This document shows, one piece after another, positions 58,782 to 64,000 of a stretch of 64,000 nucleotides of DNA. The stretch is from Nostoc commune NIES-4072. GTDB lineage: Bacteria > Cyanobacteriota > Cyanobacteriia > Cyanobacteriales > Nostocaceae. The number at the start of each line of letters is the position of its first letter. Within the stretch, counting starts at the first letter, position 1. Made by a program: the position numbers and the translations under genes. The stretch lies in the NCBI RefSeq assembly GCF_003113895.1, contig NZ_BDUD01000001.1:1463821-1527820 (forward strand). The letters are read 5' to 3'. The notes under the pieces were generated by a model that saw only the letters and a program-made list of their open reading frames with translations, was not told the DNA's origin and ran no database searches.

Positions 58782-59177
58782 ATGAAATTCTCCACCTTGA
58801 TTGATTCTATACTCATTGTTGGTTCAATTGCTTTATTACCTGGAATCGGTGGCTCTCAAATAACTACTAACAATAGTGGCGAACCTATAGCTATCAACTC
58901 TAATAATTTACTCACTCATTTTACGAACGTCAGCTACCTCAAACCCTTTGATGCTGCATTTCTAGCTTATCAAGGTAACTTGAAAGTACAGGGTATTCCT
59001 AGTGGTAGTGCTTTGGTTTCTCAATACCGAACAGGAAGCCTGACTGCACAAGATGTGGTTAAGGCTGCTGTCAACGCTAAAAAGTTACCAGCACAAGCTT
59101 TGAACGATATAGGTTACTTAAATGCCGTAGAGTGGCAGCTGACATCATTCAGCAACACTAATAATTTATCTTACTAA
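58782..59177 (+). CDS. Secreted hypothetical protein
   Basis: 131 residues from the ATG at 58782, behind an AAGGA site. N-terminal hydrophobic segment ILIVGSIALLPGIGG looks like a signal peptide. The mature part is rich in Asn, Ser and Leu with one long helix (SLTAQDVVKAAVNAKKLPAQALNDIGYLNAVEWQL). No family is recognised. A terminator follows at 59317. Confidence 0.55.
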   Translation: MKFSTLIDSILIVGSIALLPGIGGSQITTNNSGEPIAINSNNLLTHFTNVSYLKPFDAAFLAYQGNLKVQGIPSGSALVSQYRTGSLTAQDVVKAAVNAKKLPAQALNDIGYLNAVEWQLTSFSNTNNLSY

Positions 59178-59638
59178 GTACAGCGTTGCAAAGGTTCGTA
59201 ACGGATTTATAAAATGCTTTACTCTCATCTCGTTGCTTTGATAAGAAAATACTTCACAAAGAAGGAAAAGCTGCCGTCTTTCCCTAATCACCGTTCCATT
59301 ACCAAAAATTACTTTAACCCCTTCAACCTTGGAGGGGTTTTTAGTTAGTACTACGCTTGCTGTTTGTTCTAGCGTCGCACCTTTTCATATTTAACGCGAT
59401 CGCCCCTTGTCCGGCTTCGCATAGTGTGTTCAAGCCTAGCGTTTACTTCTGGAATGCTTGTATAGCAATACCTTTTACTCTGCCAAGGTGTGTAGGCGTA
59501 GCCCGTTGTTCGCGTAGCATCTCGCAGAGAAGACTATATTACCCAGATGAAAAAAATGGTTGGGTAATAAATTATTTACTGTTCTATCAAATTAACGTTG
59601 TTAAGTTACTCAGCAGGTGTAGTTTTCACCTCCAGGCT
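59178..59638. other. Intergenic with terminator, dispersed repeat and hairpin
   Basis: Holds the terminator at 59317-59344, a GGCGTAGCCC repeat copy (59491-59530) and TTACCCA/TGGGTAA inverted arms near 59540-59567. No gene. Confidence 0.6.
59317..59344 (+). terminator. Rho-independent terminator
   Basis: AACCCCT/AGGGGTT stem, followed by TTTTT; ends transcription of the gene at 58782. Confidence 0.75.
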
Positions 59639-60406
59639 GTGTTAGATATTGCGACGCGAAACAGGAGTATAGATACTTTGTTAAAGCTTTCTCCAGAATC
59701 TCCTCTATTTATTGTATTAATTATTATTAGTTTTCTAGTAGTAACTTTGTCAACTTGGTTATCATCTAAACCATTCGTTTTAAAACCATTTGGTCTTAAT
59801 GATATTATCCAGCTACTTACTTTACAATTATTTATTTCTTTGTTGTTAGAGCGTTCTTTAGAAGTTTTTATAACTACTTGGCGGGGCCCATTCGTTGAAC
59901 AATTAGATATTAGTATTCAGCAAAAAAAGGCTCTATTGTCGGAAAAGATAAGACTTATGGAAGTACAACAGAATCAATTCTCTTCTTTAGAATCCAATCA
60001 AATCAGTGGACTCCCACCTGAAGGAATGAGTTTAGAGCAGCAAATCATCCAAAACTTTACACAAAGCCAACAAGAACCGTTAAAAATATTCAAGCCGCAA
60101 ATTGATGATATAAATGAAAAAGAGCGCCAGAAAGCAGCATATAAATCTGATACACGAATAATTGCTCTATGGACATCTCTTTTATTCGGTCTTTTAATGA
60201 GTGCAATAGGTATTCGTTCAATCGAGCCACTTGTAGTTATTGATTTAGATAATCCAATACAAGTAGTTATTTTCCGTTGTTTAGATGCATTACTGACAGG
60301 AGGTTTAATTGCAGGAGGTAGCGAGGGAATTCATAAGCTGATAAAAGTCTTTATCGACTTTATGGAAGCTACATCTAAACAAATAAAAAATCAGGGATTA
60401 TCTTGA
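59639..60406 (+). CDS. Membrane protein with central coiled coil
   Basis: 256 residues if the GTG at 59639 is the start; the frame extends further upstream but that part is repeat DNA. Two membrane helices near the N-terminus (LFIVLIIISFLVVTLSTWL and a following pair of hydrophobic stretches), a Gln/Glu-rich helical stretch (about 85-170), and two more helices (IIALWTSLLFGLLMSAIGI, CLDALLTGGLIAGG). No family is recognised. The gene opens without a clear ribosome-binding site, so the start is uncertain. Confidence 0.55.
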   Translation: MLDIATRNRSIDTLLKLSPESPLFIVLIIISFLVVTLSTWLSSKPFVLKPFGLNDIIQLLTLQLFISLLLERSLEVFITTWRGPFVEQLDISIQQKKALLSEKIRLMEVQQNQFSSLESNQISGLPPEGMSLEQQIIQNFTQSQQEPLKIFKPQIDDINEKERQKAAYKSDTRIIALWTSLLFGLLMSAIGIRSIEPLVVIDLDNPIQVVIFRCLDALLTGGLIAGGSEGIHKLIKVFIDFMEATSKQIKNQGLS

Positions 60407-60685
60407 TTAAAGGAAGCATTTTTTTACCAAACCTTACAAGTATTATGAAAAATTCAGTAATCTTTATTCTAAATATATAGTGTCATCTTTCTATTGATAA
60501 TCTTTAATATCTACAAAAAATTTGTTTAAATTACTTAATAAATCTGCTTCTAGTAAAACTCTAACTCCTTCCTTTTCTAACTTCTTTTTTTGTTGGTTCA
60601 CATAATTTATCAAATAACCTTTAGAATTTGGTTTAATTCAACTTTTATGCGGTAATTGCATAAAAGTTGAATTATCTAGATGATA

Positions 60686-61002
60686 TAGGATTACTATTTG
60701 ATTTTTGAACGAAATTAAGTATTGTAGAGTGTGTTAGAACGGAGTTCGTAACGCACTATGAACACGAGTTTGATGGGAGCATCCCAAATGTGCAAGTTTC
60801 TTTTTATACGGGATTTTGGCTTAGAACAATAATGAAATAACGAACCGCCAAGGACGCCAAGAGCGCCAAGGAAAGAGGTTTGTACAGGGTTTTTGTGTCA
60901 ATCCCGTACCTTTTGGCAAAATTGGGATGCTCCCAGTTTGATGCCGTACTCTCCGTGCTAACACATCCTACGTATATTTTCAGAAATCAAACCGGATTCC
61001 TA
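60686..61002. mobile_element. IS630-related MITE interrupted by another MITE
   Basis: Same ends and internal sequence as the 150-bp element at 28233 (from TAGGATTACTATTTGATTTT to ACCGGATTCCTA), with a 160-bp insertion plus 8-bp duplication in the middle. Flanked by TA (60684-60685 and 61003-61004). The right end touches the stop codon of the gene at 61005. Confidence 0.85.
60775..60934. mobile_element. 160-bp MITE with 8-bp target duplication
   Basis: GGGAGCATCCCAA at the left and TTGGGATGCTCCC at the right, 13-bp terminal inverted repeats. Direct duplication AGTTTGAT on both sides (60767-60774 and 60935-60942); the uninterrupted copy at 28233 has a single AGTTTGAT. The middle includes a GAACCGCC(AAGG)ACGCCAAGAGCGCC-like stretch that is also in the 93-bp MITE. 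Confidence 0.85.
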
Positions 61003-61004
61003 TA

Positions 61005-61628
61005 TTAGTCAATGAGTTGTGGGGTAGGAATTTGCGTATCAATATCTGCTTGAGAGAAATTGGGAAGTAACCAGCTGCTCTCACCCGCCTTGAATACTTT
61101 GGCAGGTTCAACATTCAATTCAATTGCACCAGTGGCTGGATTAGTTCTTGCAATAGATTGTGTACCATCCACAAACTTAACGGCGATTGCTTGGGTTAGT
61201 TGTTGTGGTTGAGCGTTCGGCCCTAGAACCACTTGAGAACCTGCGGGTAAGTAAATGCCATCACAATCCCAATCATCATCTGTGATTGTTCCTGCGCCCA
61301 GGAAGTAGAGTTGGGTTGGAGATTTTTTTGGTTTATTAGCATAGACAGCCAAGGTTTTTCCTGTTTCATTGCGGCACTGCGCCCGCTTTCTAGCTGTTTC
61401 TATGATATTTTTCTGAAACTGCAATTGTGCTAGTCGCTGCTGGAATTGCTCAGGTGTATAACCGGTTTGCTCAGGTGTATCTTTTACAGTTAGAAGTTGA
61501 TTAAGTGCCTGAGTTACCTCAGCATAGTCTGCCCCCTTAGTAAAATCCTTGCCCGCCCAAGAGGGTTGAGCAATTAACAGGTTTACCATCAACACGAAAG
61601 CGACAATAACAATTTTGAGAAACTGCAT
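61005..61628 (-). CDS. Secreted hypothetical cyanobacterial protein
   Basis: 207 residues. Signal peptide FLKIVIVAFVLMVNLLIAQPSWAG with an A-x-A cut. Mature part includes KRAQCRNETGKTLAVYANKPKKSPTQLYFLG and DDDWDCDGIYLPAGSQVVLGPNAQP (two Cys that may pair). No known domain. Its 3' end touches the composite MITE. Role unknown, probably periplasmic or lumenal. Confidence 0.6.
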   Translation of the reverse strand: MQFLKIVIVAFVLMVNLLIAQPSWAGKDFTKGADYAEVTQALNQLLTVKDTPEQTGYTPEQFQQRLAQLQFQKNIIETARKRAQCRNETGKTLAVYANKPKKSPTQLYFLGAGTITDDDWDCDGIYLPAGSQVVLGPNAQPQQLTQAIAVKFVDGTQSIARTNPATGAIELNVEPAKVFKAGESSWLLPNFSQADIDTQIPTPQLID

Positions 61629-61757
61629 ATTTTTCTGCTTTTTTTGAAATTAGTGTTCAGTGCTACTGAAACTTTACCAAATTTCAAAACTTTGAAATAT
61701 GTCTTGAATTGAAGCTTTAGGATGACTAATACCAATTTTGGATTCTGGATTCAATCG

Positions 61758-62438
61758 TTAAACCCTTAACTGAGTTACCGCAATATTGCCGGAAAAACAT
61801 ACATCTACATCGCTACCAGGAGTGCGATCGCGTTTACTATATTCGCCTACATAATAAAAATTATCGCCTTCAATTCGATAGTTTACAGGCAAAGGTTTGT
61901 TACAGGGTTGGCAAAACACCATAGTCGGATCTGGTTCTCCTGGTTGCAGATGGGGCAAGTTCACATTCCAAAAGCTTCCCGGTTCTAGGGGACGCTGGAG
62001 TAAGTCTTCTATTACTTCAACTGTGAATTTGGCAGCCATATCCCAATCAAAATTCTGCTTGGCTTTGCGATATTGAGAAATGGCAATTCCAGGAATACCG
62101 TGCATTGCGGCTTCCCGCACAGCAGCCACTGTGCCAGAAATGTAGGAATCTACTCCCAAGTTGCCCCCAGCGTTGATACCTGAAACTACAAATTTGACAT
62201 CTGCCGGAATTTGTGTTAGGGCAATTCTTACACAATCGGCGGGAGTGCCTGCGATCGCATACTCAGTCTCAGAACGTCGCTGGAGGTTGATGGCACGAGT
62301 GGTGGTAACTTGATGTCCACAGCCAGATTGATGATCAGCAGGAGCAGCGATAATAGCATTTTTGCCGTTTACAGCTTTCAGGAGCGCTCGGATACCGGGG
62401 GCATCAATGCCGTCGTCGTTAGTTAAAATTATGGTCAT
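61758..62438 (-). CDS. surE: 5'-nucleotidase SurE, paralogue 2
   Basis: 226 residues, shorter than the copy at 24675. ILTNDDGIDAPGI, FVVSGINAGGNLGVDSYISGTVAAVREAAMHG and AGTPADCVRIALTQIP show the full active site. It is not a recent duplicate, since the two share only family-level identity by eye. Confidence 0.9.
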   Translation of the reverse strand: MTIILTNDDGIDAPGIRALLKAVNGKNAIIAAPADHQSGCGHQVTTTRAINLQRRSETEYAIAGTPADCVRIALTQIPADVKFVVSGINAGGNLGVDSYISGTVAAVREAAMHGIPGIAISQYRKAKQNFDWDMAAKFTVEVIEDLLQRPLEPGSFWNVNLPHLQPGEPDPTMVFCQPCNKPLPVNYRIEGDNFYYVGEYSKRDRTPGSDVDVCFSGNIAVTQLRV

Positions 62439-62443
62439 GTATA

Positions 62444-62553
62444 TAGGAATCGTATTTGATTTTTGAAATTATCTTTGTAGGTGGGGAGTGGGGAGTGGGG
62501 AGTAGGGAATTAGGGTTTTACCGAGCTTTTTCAGAAATCAAATATTAGTCCAA
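62444..62553. mobile_element. IS630-related MITE fragment
   Basis: Starts TAGGAATCGTATTTGATTTT; the right end is degenerate (AATATTAGTCCAATATA). The middle holds a GGGGAGT heptamer tract (62483-62508). The right half resembles the isolated end at 58061. Confidence 0.6.
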
Positions 62554-62567
62554 TATATTATATAGAT

Positions 62568-62660
62568 TAGGACTTACGCACACTCTACGAATTCTCGGCG
62601 CTCTTGGCGTCTTGGCGGTTCGAGAAATTAAGCTTTTTAGCAATTTTTGCGTAAGTCCTA
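62568..62660 (+). mobile_element. 93-bp MITE, copy 4, with 5-bp target duplication
   Basis: Identical to the other three. Flanked by TAGAT (62563-62567 and 62661-62665). Confidence 0.92.
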
Positions 62661-63033
62661 TAGATATAAATTTAGCTAAAATATCCGAAAAATGCAGATA
62701 TCAACCCTTCAATGGGTACAGCAAGAAAAGCTACTTGCAGATATGAAAAAATATGCTTAATTCTGCCAAAAATATTGATCATACGATATCATCTTTAGAT
62801 GGTTTGCAAATTCCGCCCTAAGTTTTTGGGTTAATTCCCAAAATGGGCGGTATTTCTTGTCAATTTAATGCTTGCAACCGCCCTCAGAACAAGTTTGTGC
62901 AATCAAAAAATCCCGTAAAATATATCTTTGCTGGCAGTAGCAGAAACTTGATACTGGAGAAAACCGTGAACGAGGTGATTTTTGCAGTGGTTCTGTAGTA
63001 TTTTGGGTGCAAGTCTGTCTTAGGATTCATACG

Positions 63034-63771
63034 ATGAAACAGCTTTTCAAACAAGTATTTAATAGTCAAAAACACCTCATCCGGCTAATTCTGCCTTTGG
63101 TGACGGTTATTTTAGCAGCCTCGCTGTTTGCCGTACCTGCTTTTGCTACAGGTGTGAATCAAATACCCAACCTCACAGCAGGGAATAACACCTGGGTTTT
63201 AGATCAGGGTGAAGTTATTAGCCGTCTGAATGAAGGTAAGATTAACAGCGCTTTCGAGGATTTGGCAAAGCAAACAGGTAAGGAAGTTAGAATAGTTACT
63301 GTTCGTCGCCTCGATTATGGGGAAACACCAGAAAGCTTCACCAAAGAACTGTTTGAAAAATGGTTTCCCACAAAAGAAGCCCAAGCTAATGAAACCTTAT
63401 TGGTTATTGATACGGTTACTAATGGTACTGCCATTATAACTGGGGATCAAGTCAAGCCAATGCTTACTGACTCTATAGCCGAGAGTATAGCTACGGAAAC
63501 AGTCAGTGTGCCGTTACGCGATGGTAACAAATACAATCAGGCATTTCTAGATGCAAGCGATCGCCTTGTTGCTGTTCTCTCCGGCAAACCCGATCCAGGG
63601 CCACCCCAAATTGCTGACAATGTACAGGTAGAAGGCACATTCAAGAAAGCAGAAGAAACCAACCAAGGTAACGCTACGGCTTGGGTAGTAGGATTGTTAA
63701 TTGCCGCCACCGTTATCCCAATGGCGACTTACTATATCTATCAGATAAATCAGCCATCATCGAATGGGTAA
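63034..63771 (+). CDS. psb32: TPM-domain protein, Psb32-like
   Basis: 245 residues from the ATG at 63034 (MKQLFKQVF). Hydrophobic signal LVTVILAASLFAVPAFATG with an A-x-A cut, TPM domain (about 45-185: VLDQGEVISRLNEGKINSAFEDLAKQTGKEVRIVTVRRLDYG, ELFEKWFPTKEAQANETLLVIDTV), then a C-terminal membrane helix (WVVGLLIAATVIPMATYYIY). Psb32 homologues help photosystem II repair on the thylakoid lumen side. psbA is about 6 kb away in the same window but not in the same operon. Confidence 0.8.
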   Translation: MKQLFKQVFNSQKHLIRLILPLVTVILAASLFAVPAFATGVNQIPNLTAGNNTWVLDQGEVISRLNEGKINSAFEDLAKQTGKEVRIVTVRRLDYGETPESFTKELFEKWFPTKEAQANETLLVIDTVTNGTAIITGDQVKPMLTDSIAESIATETVSVPLRDGNKYNQAFLDASDRLVAVLSGKPDPGPPQIADNVQVEGTFKKAEETNQGNATAWVVGLLIAATVIPMATYYIYQINQPSSNG

Positions 63772-63775
63772 TGGA

Positions 63776-63865
63776 AGAGTTAGGAGTTTGGAGTGGGGAG
63801 TTTGGAGTTATAAATTTCTAACTCTTAGCTTTTAACTCTTAACTTTTAACTCCTCACTCCTAACT
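63776..63865. repeat. STRR-like tract
   Basis: GAGTTAGGAGTTTGG and AACTCCTAACT-type heptamers between the Psb32 gene and the last partial gene; similar to 54891 and 18963. Confidence 0.7.
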
Positions 63866-64000
63866 TTAATCTTGAACATACTCTTGCTCTGTAACTAAAG
63901 CCATCTCAGCCCGGACAAATTCTCGGCCTAAGTAAGCTGCATGATCTAATTGAGTTACAGGAGAGGGCTGAGTTTCCTCAAAGATTTTCACGCAAAGTTC
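63866..64000 (-). CDS. C-terminal end of a gene running out of the window (DUF4346-like?)
   Basis: Minus-strand frame, open to the window edge, whose last 44 residues end DHAAYLGREFVRAEMALVTE then QEYVQD and stop. From memory this resembles the end of the cyanobacterial DUF4346 proteins, but the name rests on the tail only. Confidence 0.45.
   Translation of the reverse strand, partial: ELCVKIFEETQPSPVTQLDHAAYLGREFVRAEMALVTEQEYVQD

Larger units (their letters stand above)
60407..61004. other. Non-coding region with nested MITEs
   Basis: AT-rich DNA followed by the composite IS630-type MITE at 60686-61002 carrying a second MITE at 60775-60934. No gene. Confidence 0.8.
62439..63033. other. Intergenic with two mobile repeats and a long hairpin
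   Basis: Contains the IS630-type fragment (62444-62553), MITE copy 4 (62568-62660) and a nested hairpin with CCGCCC/GGGCGG outside and TTTTGGG/CCCAAAA inside (62813-62850), probably a terminator or leader ahead of the TPM gene. No gene. Confidence 0.7.

Noticed and set aside
59357..59638. N-terminal extension of the membrane protein at 59639
   Set aside because: This stretch is repeat and hairpin DNA with no homology, so a later start is preferred.
1..64000. CRISPR arrays
   Set aside because: No array of direct repeats with unique spacers; the tandem repeats found have no spacer-like variation.

Overview
The window looks like chromosomal DNA of a filamentous, heterocyst-type cyanobacterium of the Nostocaceae. 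The evidence is a psbA gene for photosystem II D1, a Psb32-type TPM protein, cyanobacterial SecA and ClpC, many HIP1 octamers (GCGATCGC), and heptanucleotide STRR tracts (GGGCATT, TTGTCAT and CCAAAAT types). This was judged from protein motifs and repeat content only; no database search was run.

Layout. 1-1.85 kb: the 3' end of an Ro60/Rsr-like TROVE gene, directly followed by a tRNA-shaped non-coding RNA that is a good Y RNA (YrlA-type) candidate, then two truncated genes either side of a 93-bp MITE. 1.9-9.1 kb: a peptidoglycan-binding membrane protein, a STAND/NB-ARC ATPase, glutathione reductase and a CHASE2-Ser/Thr kinase. 9.1-15.7 kb: a hairpin-rich non-coding stretch, a LabA-like NYN protein, leuA, a GNAT acetyltransferase, a DUF3800 protein and an IS630-type element whose transposase needs a -1 frameshift. 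15.9-26.9 kb: mostly housekeeping genes (secA, dihaem cytochrome c, a RelE/ParE pair, a MoxR ATPase, ribF, an MBL hydrolase, surE, pheS). 27-33 kb: toxin-antitoxin genes, including a BrnT gene overlapping a BrnA-Uma2 fusion, then gene remnants, chrA and an S9 peptidase. 33-43 kb: a 42-bp minisatellite, recQ, a decayed penicillin-acylase gene, a small double-glycine-leader-like peptide, a hybrid histidine kinase and an XPB-like helicase/Bax1-like (DUF790) nuclease pair. 43-49 kb: two VapBC-type loci (one broken), a palindrome array phased at 21 bp, a cytochrome b, a fused pyrFE gene, an IS982-type transposase and an AI-2E transporter. 50-64 kb: a GT39-like membrane protein, clpC, DUF3288, aroC, psbA, small secreted or membrane proteins, a nested MITE, a second surE, psb32 and the end of one further gene.

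Two themes stand out. First, small mobile repeats have clearly shaped this DNA. Four identical 93-bp MITE copies are present, three with perfect 5-bp target duplications. IS630-related MITEs occur next to a full IS630 element, and one of them carries another MITE with an 8-bp duplication. Repeats also enter coding sequence, in the PAS domain of the histidine kinase and the C-terminus of the XPB-like helicase, and two start codons (surE, pheS) lie inside heptamer tracts. Second, RNA- and DNA-processing modules sit among toxin-antitoxin loci: Rsr with a Y-like RNA, BrnT with BrnA-Uma2, and XPB with Bax1.

Limits: family names come from recognised motifs. RNA structures were paired by hand, and TSDs and repeat identities were read directly from the bases.
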